Assembly (NCBI GenBank): GCA_024742705.1
Contig: JANSXZ010000001.1
Coordinates: 241,208-305,207 of the forward strand
DNA: 64,000 nt
Source of the DNA: Paracoccaceae bacterium
GTDB lineage: Bacteria > Pseudomonadota > Alphaproteobacteria > Rhodobacterales > Rhodobacteraceae
Reading direction: 5' to 3'
Shown here: in pieces, positions 17,739 through 28,100 of the stretch
Numbering within the stretch: the first letter of the stretch is position 1
Layout: each line of letters opens with the position of its first letter
The notes under the pieces: model-generated
The model's database searches: none
Seen by the model: only the letters and a program-made list of their open reading frames with translations
Told to the model about the DNA's origin: nothing
Position numbers and translations under genes: made by a program

Positions 17739-18407
17739 TCAGAACCAATGCCAGATACCCAATTTCAGGCCATAGCTGCGCTGCCCCGTGTCCTTGATTT
17801 CAAACCCGGCGGTCAGGAACCTGTCGCCGAATGCGCGCATGCCGATGGCCGGGATCACGGCCCAGCCAAAGTTGCCGCCTGTCGAATAGCTTTCCACCGA
17901 AAACATCGCCTTGATCCGCTCCGACGGCGAGAGGCCGAAGGTGGCGTCCAGCTTGTACAGCAGGTCGGCGTCGCCCTTGCGCAGTTCCACGGCCGCATCT
18001 ACCGATACCCATCCCGTGGCCGAACCGGTGGCGAAGCCGCGCCCCAGCGACAGGGCCGTCTTGTAGTGCGCGAACCAGGTCTTGTCGCGGCGGTGCCCGC
18101 CGATGCCGAGATCCAGCGCAAGTTTCAGGGGCCGCTCCGGCGCGCTCAGCGGAAACCGGACAAAGCCCATGACATGCCCGCCCGAAGTGAGATTATCGTT
18201 GATATCCAGGCCCACCGTAAATCGTGGCCGCAGCCCGTATTCGGCGAAAAGGCTGCTGTCGTAGGCCAGTGGCTGGCCACCGCCGAAACTGCGCAGCGTG
18301 CCCGAAACCGACGCGAATCCCGTGCCCGCCTCGCGCAGCCATGCCCCCGCCCACAAGATCTGTGGCAGCAACGTCAAGATGGCAATCAAGGCAGCCGCGC
18401 AGCGCAT
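17739..18407 (-). CDS. Probable outer-membrane or periplasmic beta-barrel-like protein
   Basis: A 222-residue protein with an N-terminal signal peptide (RCAAALIAILTLLPQILWA). The mature part shows alternating hydrophobic and polar strands with aromatic residues at segment ends and a final aromatic end (LKLGIWHWF), as expected of a small outer-membrane barrel. No named family is recognised with certainty. It is divergent from the ParA gene and lies 38 bases from the HugZ-like gene on the same strand, so the two may be co-transcribed. Confidence 0.65.
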   Translation of the reverse strand: MRCAAALIAILTLLPQILWAGAWLREAGTGFASVSGTLRSFGGGQPLAYDSSLFAEYGLRPRFTVGLDINDNLTSGGHVMGFVRFPLSAPERPLKLALDLGIGGHRRDKTWFAHYKTALSLGRGFATGSATGWVSVDAAVELRKGDADLLYKLDATFGLSPSERIKAMFSVESYSTGGNFGWAVIPAIGMRAFGDRFLTAGFEIKDTGQRSYGLKLGIWHWF

Positions 18408-18523
18408 CGTCAGACCCTCCGGCCCTCACCCTGACCGGGCAATGGTTAACGCCGCGTTTACAACACCCGCGGCGGAACCGCGCTTTTTGGGTTACGCGAG
18501 GTCCAAGGGTGCAATATGCTGCA

Positions 18524-19183
18524 ATGCAGCAAAGCGCGGAGGGCGATTCGCTGGGACAAGTCATCACCATTGCACAACAAAAGGGCGGCGCGGGTAAGAC
18601 GACGCTGGCCGTCAATCTTGCCGTGGGCTTTGCGCGGCAGGGCAAATCCGTGGGCCTGATGGACATCGATCCGCAAGGCAGCGCGGGGCGCTGGTTCATG
18701 ACCCGGCTGGAAACGATGGCCGATCCGGGGCTGGAGTTTTCCACCGCATCCGCCTGGGGCGTGCCCTATGAATGCCGCAAGCTGGCCGAACGCTGCGATA
18801 TCGTGATCATCGATACCCCGCCCAAAGCCGACAGCGATCTGCGCCCGGCCCTGCGCGCCGCTGACCTGGTGCTGGTGCCGGTGGCCACGTCGCACCTGGA
18901 TCTCTGGGCGGTCGAAGCGGTGCTGCAACTTGCCGAACGCGAGGGCAAGAGCACGCTGATGGTGATGACGCGGGCGCGCGCGGGCACCCGTCTGGCGGCC
19001 GACGTGGCGGCCAAGCTTGCCGAAATGCAGGCCGATGTGGCCCGCGCCCCGATGGCGAACCGCATCGTCTATGCCGAAACCCTGGGCCAGGGGAAGGCGG
19101 CCATCGAAACCGCCCGCAATCCCGCGCATGACGAGGTTGCGGCGCTGGTGGCGGAAATCGATTTGGCGCTGCGCGGGGTGTGA
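18524..19183 (+). CDS. ParA/MinD-family ATPase, orphan
   Basis: About 219 residues with the deviant Walker A motif KGGAGKTT near residue 18, and the Walker A' region DIDPQGSAGRW and Walker B IVIIDTPPKADSD. ParA-type ATPases position DNA, proteasome-like or chemotaxis cargo in cells. No parB, centromere-like repeat or chemotaxis gene is adjacent, so the cargo is unknown. The ATG at 18524 is chosen; a CTG a few codons downstream has a GGAGG site and would give a more typical N-terminus (GQVITIAQQKGG). It is divergent from the outer-membrane protein. Confidence 0.85.
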   Translation: MQQSAEGDSLGQVITIAQQKGGAGKTTLAVNLAVGFARQGKSVGLMDIDPQGSAGRWFMTRLETMADPGLEFSTASAWGVPYECRKLAERCDIVIIDTPPKADSDLRPALRAADLVLVPVATSHLDLWAVEAVLQLAEREGKSTLMVMTRARAGTRLAADVAAKLAEMQADVARAPMANRIVYAETLGQGKAAIETARNPAHDEVAALVAEIDLALRGV

Positions 19184-19240
19184 TAGGCTGAACCCGGGCC
19201 GATCAAGCCGTTTCCGGCCCGCGCACCCAAGGAGACCGCC

Positions 19241-19561
19241 ATGCCCCGCATATCAACCGAAGCCGATCTTCAGACCGTCATCACCACCTTCGAGATGACG
19301 CCCGGCACCTGTCAGGATCTGTTGGACGCGCTGACCGAAGCCTATACCGATTTCATCAGCAAGCAGCCGGGTTTTGTGGCCGCCGGGCTGCATGTCAACG
19401 ATGCCCAGACGCGCATTGCGAACTATTCTCAATGGCGGCGGCGCGAGGATTTTCAGGCGATGCTGCGCAGCGACGAGATGCGCCGCCGCAACCGCGCGAT
19501 CCACGAATTGTGCCGCAGTTTCGAGCCTGTGATGTACGATGTGGCCGCCAGTTTCGACTGA
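19241..19561 (+). CDS. Antibiotic-biosynthesis-monooxygenase (ABM) domain protein
   Basis: A 106-residue protein with a good AAGGAG ribosome binding site. It has the dimeric alpha+beta ABM fold pattern (LLDALTEAYTDFISKQPGFVAAGLHVNDAQTRIANYSQWRRREDFQAML). Members are cofactor-free oxygenases or heme/quinol-related proteins, and many are simply small stress proteins; substrate is unknown. It is the first of a set of short genes on the plus strand. Confidence 0.75.
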   Translation: MPRISTEADLQTVITTFEMTPGTCQDLLDALTEAYTDFISKQPGFVAAGLHVNDAQTRIANYSQWRRREDFQAMLRSDEMRRRNRAIHELCRSFEPVMYDVAASFD

Positions 19562-19618
19562 ACGTTGAAGCCACGCGGGTGGCGCTCCATATGTCATGCA
19601 GGATGACAGGAGAACGCC

Positions 19619-19861
19619 ATGCAATGCCCGATTGACGGAACCCAGCTTGTGATGACCGAACGCAGCGGGGTCGAGATCGACTACTGTCCGCAGTGCCGCG
19701 GGGTCTGGCTCGACCGGGGCGAACTGGACAAGATCATAGATCGCAGCGCCGCCGCCGCCCCGGCCCCCGCGTCATGGGACGACCGGCCCGAAACCTCCGA
19801 GCACCGCCCGCGCCGCAAGAAGGGCGCCGCCAGCCTTCTGGGCGAAATCTTTGACTTCTGA
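19619..19861 (+). CDS. zf-TFIIB-type zinc-ribbon protein
   Basis: An 80-residue protein with AGGAGAA at the start. Residues 1-45 hold a zinc ribbon (CPIDGTQL, then YCPQCRGVWLDRGELDKII), matching the zf-TFIIB family; the tail is basic and low complexity. The role of these small bacterial zinc-ribbon proteins is unknown. Its 3' end overlaps the TTG start of the next gene. Confidence 0.8.
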   Translation: MQCPIDGTQLVMTERSGVEIDYCPQCRGVWLDRGELDKIIDRSAAAAPAPASWDDRPETSEHRPRRKKGAASLLGEIFDF

Positions 19862-20333
19862 ACCGCCTCTGGCCACCGAAAACGTGCAGTCGTATCCGCG
19901 GCCTCCGGCGCTTGAACCGGTGCCGCAGACGCTGCGCATCGAACTGAACGGTGTCGTCGTGGCCGAAACAACCGGCGCGCTGCGGGTTCTCGAAACGCAC
20001 CACGCGCCCAGCTATTACATCCCGCCCGGGGATGTGCGCGCGACGCTGACGCCGGCGCGCGGCGCCAGTTACTGCGAGTGGAAGGGGGCGGCGTCGTATT
20101 GGGATGTCGGCACCGGCACCGATGTCGCGCCATCGGCGGCGTGGAGCTATGCGCGTCCGACCTCTGGTTTCGCGGCGCTTGCGGGCTATCTGGCATTTTA
20201 CCCGGCCCTGATGACGGCCTGTTGGGTCGGCACGGAACGTGTCACACCTCAGCCGGGTGATTTTTACGGCGGTTGGGTCACATCGAACCTGACCGGGAAA
20301 ATCAAGGGCGCCGCCGGCACGCGACACTGGTGA
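19851..20333 (+). CDS. DUF427 domain protein
   Basis: A 160-residue protein with the DUF427 pattern: GVVVAETTGALRVLETHHAPSYYIPPGDV, then YCEWKGAASYWDV and the C-terminal GDFYGGWVTSNLTG. DUF427 proteins are small beta-rich proteins of unknown function. The start is a TTG at 19851 that overlaps the previous gene's stop by 11 bases, suggesting translational coupling; no ATG gives a full domain. Confidence 0.8.
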   Translation: MTSEPPLATENVQSYPRPPALEPVPQTLRIELNGVVVAETTGALRVLETHHAPSYYIPPGDVRATLTPARGASYCEWKGAASYWDVGTGTDVAPSAAWSYARPTSGFAALAGYLAFYPALMTACWVGTERVTPQPGDFYGGWVTSNLTGKIKGAAGTRHW

Positions 20334-20380
20334 CTTCCGGGCGAGGTCCGGGCCGCCGAAAAACGGAGCGCAGGACACCG

Positions 20381-20929
20381 ATGGCGGCCATGCCCGATCT
20401 TATGCTGGACCAGCGCGCGGGGCTTCCCGATGCACTGCGCGTTCTGGCAGAAACCTATCCGCGTGACACTTGGCAAGGCCATGGCAACTTTGGACAGATG
20501 GTGCAGTTCTGGATGGAACGGCACATGATGTTTCGCCAGCTGATTGATCTGCTGGTGCAGGACGCCCGGTCGGCGCTGGACGGACAGCTGAGCGCGGACC
20601 GTCACGCGCCGCGTCTGGCGCGGTTCGGCGGCACCTTCCTGAATGAACTTCACGCGCATCATTCGATCGAGGATCATCACTATTTTCCGCGGCTCATGCA
20701 GCTTGACCCAAGGATCGCGCGCGGTTTCGATCTGCTCGAGGCAGATCACCACGCCATTGACCCGATGTTGCACGATCTGGCTGGCGCGGCCAACGCGGTG
20801 TTGCAGGGCGGCCCGCCTGATGGGCTGCATCACGCGCTGGAACGGTTTTCGGGCCTTCTGGACCGGCACCTGACCGATGAGGAAGATCTGGTGGTCCCGG
20901 TGATCCTGCACAGCGGTTTTGACGGCTGA
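20381..20929 (+). CDS. Hemerythrin HHE-type domain protein
   Basis: About 182 residues. A four-helix bundle carries many conserved His and acidic residues (ELHAHHSIEDHHYFPRL, EADHHAIDPMLHDL, LLDRHLTDEEDLVVPVI), the hemerythrin-like pattern for a di-iron site. Such proteins bind oxygen or nitric oxide, or sense redox state. The ATG at 20381 is chosen because the domain begins soon after it. The NsrR-like regulator elsewhere in the window could fit an NO link, but that is speculation. Confidence 0.85.
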   Translation: MAAMPDLMLDQRAGLPDALRVLAETYPRDTWQGHGNFGQMVQFWMERHMMFRQLIDLLVQDARSALDGQLSADRHAPRLARFGGTFLNELHAHHSIEDHHYFPRLMQLDPRIARGFDLLEADHHAIDPMLHDLAGAANAVLQGGPPDGLHHALERFSGLLDRHLTDEEDLVVPVILHSGFDG

Positions 20930-20993
20930 GGCTTGCGCTGGGCCCTCGGATGATGGCACATCAGCCGCTCCAGACCCCCGAAAGAGGTATTTC

Positions 20994-21278
20994 ATGCCCG
21001 ATTCCGGCCAACCTACATCGACAGAAATCCGCAACTTGACCGCCGAGGTGGCGCGCCTGAACAGCCACCGGTTCCTGAAGGTCTATGCATCGGTGCCGCG
21101 CATGTTGTTCTTCAACTTCGCGCGCGGGCTGGTGTTCGGGCTGGGCACCGTGATGGGGGCGTCGGTTTTGCTGTCGGGGGTGATCTGGTCGCTGAGCCAG
21201 ATCGATTTCATTCCTGTCATCGGCGATTGGGCTGGCGATATCGTGCGCCAGATGGAGGCCGAGCGCGACAAGGAGTAG
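20994..21278 (+). CDS. DUF5665 membrane protein
   Basis: About 94 residues. A hydrophilic N-terminus (TSTEIRNLTAEVARLNSHRF) is followed by a membrane segment (LVFGLGTVMGASVLLSGVIWSL) and an acidic, charged tail (DIVRQMEAERDKE), as in the DUF5665 family of unknown function. It follows the hemerythrin gene by 64 bases and is convergent with the histidine phosphatase gene. Confidence 0.7.
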   Translation: MPDSGQPTSTEIRNLTAEVARLNSHRFLKVYASVPRMLFFNFARGLVFGLGTVMGASVLLSGVIWSLSQIDFIPVIGDWAGDIVRQMEAERDKE

Positions 21279-21281
21279 GCG

Positions 21282-21824
21282 TCAGGGGGCTATCGTGATG
21301 TCGCCCAGAACCTCGACACCATCGCCGGTGCGCCGGATCACAAGGATCTGGCCCGACCGGGTGCCGCGCCCGGTCAGGGCCGAGATGTTCACCTGATGCG
21401 TCACCAGCATGATGCGGCCGGGTGTTGCGTCGATCAGGGCCAGCGTGTCTCGCGTCTGGACGTCGCGGGTGGAAAAATCGCCGAAAAACGAATTCAGCGC
21501 CGGCGCGGCGCGCACGGCGCCGATGTCCAGCAGACGGGCGGTGTCGCGGCAGCGGCACCATTGCGATGTCAGAACTGCGTCAAAAGCTATGTCACGTTCG
21601 CGCAACGCGTCTCCGATGGCACGGGCCTGCGCGCGGCCGCGATCGTCCAGATTGCGCTGGGTCGCGCAATCGTCAACGTCAAATCGGGCCGGATCGCCGG
21701 TGCCGGGTGCCAGTGCGTGGCGCATTATGGCTATTGCACCCGGTTGCCGCAGGGCATCCCAGCCGTCGGCCAGCGCCTGTCCGGCGAAAAGCAGGCCGAT
21801 TGTCAGAAGAAAGATTTTTGTCAT
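21282..21824 (-). CDS. Periplasmic histidine phosphatase
   Basis: A 180-residue protein with a signal peptide (MTKIFLLTIGLLFAGQALA). It carries the histidine phosphatase motif MRHALAPG (the RHG-like motif) near residue 35 and a later THQVNI containing the second catalytic histidine. The family hydrolyses phosphate esters of small molecules; substrate is unknown. It is divergent from the giant RTX gene across 295 bases and convergent with the DUF5665 gene. Confidence 0.85.
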   Translation of the reverse strand: MTKIFLLTIGLLFAGQALADGWDALRQPGAIAIMRHALAPGTGDPARFDVDDCATQRNLDDRGRAQARAIGDALRERDIAFDAVLTSQWCRCRDTARLLDIGAVRAAPALNSFFGDFSTRDVQTRDTLALIDATPGRIMLVTHQVNISALTGRGTRSGQILVIRRTGDGVEVLGDITIAP

Positions 21825-22119
21825 GGTTATGTTTTAGCGTGGCCCGTCAGGCCTTCGAATGACACGGGGCAAAAAACGGGTCCGGGCAGATAAAATCGCG
21901 TTATCGAACGTGACACAATCCTGAGAATGCAACTTTGGATTGCATTATTGCCTAAGTCGCGGGCAGTTTTGAAACAATTCTGTTTACTTGTTATCAAAAC
22001 ATATCAATGTTTGGTTGTGACCGAGGGTCACGACCGTGAATGGCAACGTAGCCAAAGTTGCGAAACGCAGCTTTTTTAATTGCTTTTTGCTGTTCAGTCC
22101 TTTTCAGGAGGTGTGCCAG
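21825..22119 (+). promoter_or_regulatory. AT-rich upstream region of the giant RTX gene
   Basis: The 295 bases before the RTX start are clearly more AT-rich than the surroundings, with runs such as GTTATCAAAACATATCAATG. An inverted repeat with 10-base arms, one mismatch and a 3-base spacer (22013-22022 and 22026-22035, core GTGACC GAG GGTCAC) lies about 85 bases before the ATG. It could be an operator or an mRNA hairpin. The RTX gene itself has the ideal AGGAGGT site 8 bases before its ATG. No promoter could be assigned. Confidence 0.5.
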
Positions 22120-25100
22120 ATGGACGCCAGCCCAAACCTTGTGCTTCTCAATGGCGAACTCGTTGAATTTTCAGAGCACCTTGAAACAACAGCCAAAACC
22201 GTCGATGACGTGCGTGACATCATCAGCGATGTGCGCAACATCCTGGAAATCCCGAAAGACATCCGCAAGGCATCGAAGCAACTGAAGAAAACCGCCGACT
22301 CCGGCGGCGCCATCGCCAAGGTTCTGTCCAAGGTCGGCTTTCTGAAACCCATCGCGCGGCCCTTCGAGAAAACGATGTACGAGGTGTCAGACACCTTCAA
22401 GGCCATCGACAAGAAGGCGGCCGAGCTTGAGATCAAGTTCAAGCCCTACATCGCCAAGATGAAGACGGCTGAAAAGAAGCTGAAAAAGACCAAGAAACAG
22501 CTTGAGGACCGCGCCGAGGATACCGAGGAGCTTGCCGATCACGTCGAACAGGTGAACACGCGCCTGAACATCGTCAAGGCTGTCGCCGACAACCCCAACA
22601 TCCCCTTGCCCGCCGCGCTCGAGGCGCGGCTGTCCGATATTTTCAACATCGTGAACGGCACCGCCAATGTCGCCAATCGCGGCCTGATCCCGCTGAACGA
22701 TACGATGGAAGCGGTCGAGGAAAAGGTGCAGGAACTGCGCGACCTGCTTTCGATTCCCGAATTCCAGGGCCTTCTCGACTTTGTAAACCTGTTGAAATCC
22801 ATTCAGGATTCCATATCCGATCTGGCCGATCCGCTCGAGTCGGTCTATGACGCCGCGGGCCCCGTCATCGATGCGCTTGGTTCGATCTTCGGCTTCATCC
22901 TCGCCCCGCTCGAGGCGATCCTCGACGCGGTTCTCGAAGCGACGGGTATCGAGGATCTGCTGAAAGAGGCATCGGCCTTCATTCTGGATCTGCTGCCCGA
23001 TATCGGCGTGCTGCAAAGCATTGCCGACGCGTTGGAAGCGGCGCTGGATGTCCAGTTCGATACGCTGTTCAATCTGGGCATCAACAACCCGCTCGACGGG
23101 CTTCTGGCCCAGCTCGATCCGCTGCAATTCCTGACCGCGCCGGGCCTTGGGCTGGGTGATCCGACCAGCGGCGACGACGTGATCCTGGGGCAGTTCGGCA
23201 GCCTGGTGGGCGATACGGTCGCCGCGTCGGATGGCGACGATATCATCATCGGCAGCCGGTTCGACGATGTGCTGAACGGCGGCTCGGGTTCCGACCTGTT
23301 CATCGCCACGGAAGGCAACGACACCATCAACGGCGGCGAAAGCGGGAACGACCGCGACGTTGTGGTGTTTTCGGGCCATTCCGACGATTATGCGATCCGG
23401 TCGGAAATCGGCGATGATGGCCGCAGCACCGGCCGCTGGACCGTCAGCGACTACACCTTCGGTTCGGCCACGCCCGACGGTTACAACACACTGATCGACA
23501 TCGAAGACATCGTCTTCACCGATCGCACCTTCGCGATCGGGGATATCGACAACCTGGTGCGCACCCGCAGCCTTGACGGCAGCTTTGGCGACGTGCCCGG
23601 TTCGCCCAACGATGTGTTCCCGCCGAACGTGAACTACAACCCCGCGACCGGCGTGACATTCCCCAACGATGGCTTCTACGGCTACTACGTCAGCACCACA
23701 TATTCGACCGTGCGCGAGGTTGGCGGCCCGAACGAGACCATCACCAACATCGCCGACAAGGACGATCCCACCAAGTTCCCGCTGAACCCCAAGAGCGGCC
23801 CGCTGCAATACACCGTCGCGGGTGTCGATCTGGTTCTGACCGGCTTCGGCTATGACCGGATCTTTGCCGGCGCCGGCAACGACCAGATCGAAGCGACGGC
23901 GAACGGCCCGGTGTCGGTGGCGCTTGGGTATCCGGGCGACGAACTGTGGGGCGAGGAAGACAACGACCTGTTCCTGATCGGCGCGGGCGAAGGCATCTAC
24001 GACATCGTGCGCGGCGGAACCGGCACCGATTCCGTGGTGTATCAGGCTGTCGATACGCCCAGCCCGACGGGATCGACCGGCATCTCGATCTTCATGGCCA
24101 GCGCAAACCTGCAATACAACCTTTTCCGGCCAACCGAGTTTCCCATTGACATCGATTTTCTGGGCCGCGCCCAGAGCGATCCCGCTCTGCCGCGCCTGGG
24201 TGTGATCCGGGGTGTTGAAAACCTGAACCTCACGCAGTTCGACGATCATGTCTGGGGTTCGGAAGATTCGAACATCCTGCTGGGCGGCGCCGGCAACGAC
24301 CAGATCCGGGGGCTCGGCGGCGACGACATCATTCGCGGCGGGGAAGGCAACGACACGCTGATCGGCGACCGCGGCGACGATTTGCTGGACGGCGGCACCG
24401 GCAGCACCGAATTCGTCGGCGGCCACGGCAGCGACACGATGCGCGCAGACGCCAGCCCCGCCGCGTTCAATACCGTCATCTATGGCATGTCGGACAACCT
24501 GACCGGCTCCTTCTACAACACCGGCTTCGTGGAATTCGCCGATCGCGGCTATCAGGATCTCGATCTGCCGAATTCGATCGCGGTCTATTCCAGCGCCGAG
24601 CGCGGCAAGAACTGGGTTTCGAAGTATGACGCCAACGGCGACCTTCTGGGTCAGGACCAGATTTACAACATAGATGTCATCGTCGGCAGCACCGGCAACG
24701 ACAACATCACCGGTGCGCTCGGCATCAACCAGCTTCTGCACGGCCACGACGGCGACGATTTCATCGCCGCGGGCGATGGCACCAGCATCGACGACGAAGA
24801 CAACGAGGCCGAAAGCACCGGCGCGCGGGTCCGCGGCGGCTTTGGCGACGACACCCTGATGCCGTCCTTCGGCAGCGACAACATCCAGGGCGACGAAGGC
24901 AGCGACAGCGTGATCATCGGGGCCGACCAGAGCGTCGACGGCGATTACTACAACGGCGACAATTCGCTGAACGCCCGCACAGAGGGTATCGATACGCTGG
25001 ACCTGTCGGGCACCATCTATTCGTGGCGGCTGTATCTGCGCGACGGATCGGGTGCGGGCGATATCTATGGCAAGTTCCCGCTTTCGATCGCGGATGCCGA

Positions 25101-28100
25101 GGATCACAAGTATATCCAGCCAACAGCCGGCGTCGATGGCATCGTGCCCGTCAACAGAAACGATCAGCAGCCGGGCGACCGCGAAGGCGTGAACTTCGAA
25201 CTGCGCGTGCCCGATGCCAACACGCCCAATCCGGGCGGCCGCGCCAGCGTCGAATCGTTTGAAATCTTCAAGATGTCCGAACAACGCGACATTGTGGCGG
25301 TGGGTTCGCACGAGAACGCAATCACCGTCTATGGCTATGGCGGCGATGACGTTCTGTACAGCGCGCAAACCTTCTCGGACAGCCTGTTCGGTGGCGAAGG
25401 CGACGACGTGCTGGGCACCTACAACCAGAGCATCGGCACCGAAAGCTATGCCAGCCGCTTCAACGTGAACACGCGCATCCTTCTGGATGGCGCCGATGGC
25501 AACGACACCTTCGTCGGCGGCGATGCACAGGAAACCTTCGTCGGCGGCTTCGGCATCGACGAACTGACCTACGAAGCCGGCCGCGGCGGCGTGACCGTCG
25601 ATCTGGAAACCGGGCGTGGATCGGGCGGCTATGCCGAAGGCGACCGGTTCACTTCGATGGAAAACCTGATCGGATCGGTCGATGACGATATCCTGACCGG
25701 CGACAGCGGCACCAACATCATCGAAGGCTGGACCGGCAACGACACCATATCGGGCAACTTCGGCGACGATCTTCTGTATGGCAACGCCGGCGACGACGTG
25801 ATTTCGGGCGGCGATGGCAACGACCAGCTGCACGGTGGCCTCGGCGCGGACACGCTGGATGGCGGCACCGGAATCGACACGGCGATCTACAGCGAGCTTC
25901 AGAACCACCCCAAGGACAACGAAGACCGCCTGATCGGGCCGCCCACGGGCGTCGAGGTGGATCTTCTGGCACGCACCGGCGCCGGAGATACGCTGTGGAA
26001 CATCGAAAACGTCACCGGCAGCCTTGGGTCGGACACGATAACCGGCGACAATGACGATAACCTGCTGGCTGGCGAAGATGGCGACGATATCCTCGATGGG
26101 GGCGCGGGCGCCGACATCCTGGAAGGTGGCGATGGCAATGATACGCTGCGCGGCGGCACCGGCGACGACTGGTTCAACGGCGGCGCGGGCATCAACGAAA
26201 TCGACGGCGGCGCCGGCTTCGACGTGCTGGACTACGGCAGCCTGATCTTCAGCGTCAACATCGAGATGGCCGGTGTCGGCAGCCGGGCGGGCAACCCTCT
26301 GGGTCTGGCGACCAAACAGGTGGCGCAGCCCCGCGTGGTCTGGTCCGACAGCCTGCCGGAAGACTTCGACATCCAGGCCGCCGACCAGGCCGACGTGTTG
26401 GTGGGCACCGACGAAATCCGCTATACCCGCGGCCTGATCAGCGACCGCGGAACCGACGATCCCAGCGACGATCTCTATGAAGAACAGGCCGCCGAGATCA
26501 CGCCCGAGCGGATCCTGCGGCTTAACCCCACATTCGCGCGCCATCCCGACGATCTGTTGCCGGTGCGGTTCCTGAACGAGGACGATCTGCTGGACAGCCA
26601 GCAGATCACCGTTCTGACACGGTATGAAACCGCCACCGACAGCTTCACGGGCATCGACAAGATCTCGGGCGGCGCCGGTGACGACAGCATTCGCGGCAAC
26701 GACGAGAACACCGAATTTCACGGTGGGGCCGGCGCCGATACGATCGACGGCGGCGGTGGCAACGACACCGTGTCCTATGCCGGTTCGGAAGCGGCGGTTC
26801 AGATCAACCTGGCGACATTCACCGCCACGGGCGGCGATGCGGCGGGCGATCTGCTGAGCGCCGTCGAAAACCTGACCGGATCGCACTACGGCGACGAACT
26901 GCGCGGCAATGCCTTGGGCAACGAACTGCTGGGCGGCGGCGGCAGCGACAGCCTATATGGCGGCGCGGGCGAGGACACCGCCGTTTACACCTTTGCCTCG
27001 GACGCGGCGATCGTTTCATTTGCCGATGGCGGCATGTACCTGACGCGGCTGATCGACGGTCAGCCCGGCGACCGCGATTTCATCGCCTCGGATGTGGAAG
27101 CGTTCCGGTTTACCGATGGCACCTTCACGCTGGCTGAAATGCAGGCGCGGGTGGTGCAGGGCGATGCCGGCGACAACGCCCTGATCGGCACGGAACTGTC
27201 GGAAATCATTCCCGGTTTCGCCGGCAGCGACCGGATCGAGGCGCGCGGCGGCAACGACACGCTGCGCGGCGGTTCGGAAAACGATACGCTGCTGGGCGAA
27301 GATGGCGATGACGTACTGGATGGCGGCATCGGCGCCGACAGCATGTCGGGGGGCGACGGCGACGATACCTACCGTGTCGACAATGCCGGCGATCTGGTCT
27401 TTGAAACCGGCAGCGGCGGAACCGACACGGTCGAATCCTCGATTTCGCGCAACCTTTCGGCCAATATCGAAAACCTGGTGCTGACGGGCACCGGCAATAT
27501 CGACGGCACCGGCAACGGCCTTGGCAACAGCATGACGGGCAACGCCGGAAACAATGCGCTGAACGGCGGCAGTGGCGTCGACACGGCGCTGATGACCGGC
27601 ACGCTGGCGGCCGCCAGTCTGGATTTCACCCGCATCGACTATTTCACCGTCACCACGGCGGCGGGCGGCACCGACCGTCTGAGCGATATCGAATTCATCC
27701 GTTTTGACGACGGGCTTTTCTCGGTCGCGGACCTTCGGCAGGGCGTTGCGGCCGACGATGGCATCCGTCTGAACGCGACCGGCCGTTTTGAAAACGGCTT
27801 TGCCATCGACATCTCGCGCGAAGGCGGCGGCGCTCAGTTTCTCAACATCGGGCCGGCGTCCGAGGGTTCGGATTATCGCAACCGTCTGCACTTCACGACC
27901 GAGTTCGAGGATCAGGGCGGTCGGGCCTATTACAATGGCCAGAACTTCAACCGCCCCCGCGAAGCACAGCCCGACAATGCGCGGGTCAATGGCATCAGCG
28001 TGGATTTCGAAGGCGGCAACACGCCTGATGTGTCGATCGACGGTCTGGACCTGGCGGCCAACGATATCATCCCCGCCGATTGGGCGTTCTTTGAAACCAA

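Noticed and set aside
22850..22861. DAAG in the RTX head as a LapG-like cleavage site.
   Set aside because: The known sites need T/P/A before AAG; this one does not match and lies too deep for confident assignment.
22387..26886. Very long open frame antisense to the giant RTX gene (about 1499 codons).
   Set aside because: It mirrors the GC-rich RTX repeats, contains no recognisable domain and lies wholly within a clear gene on the other strand.
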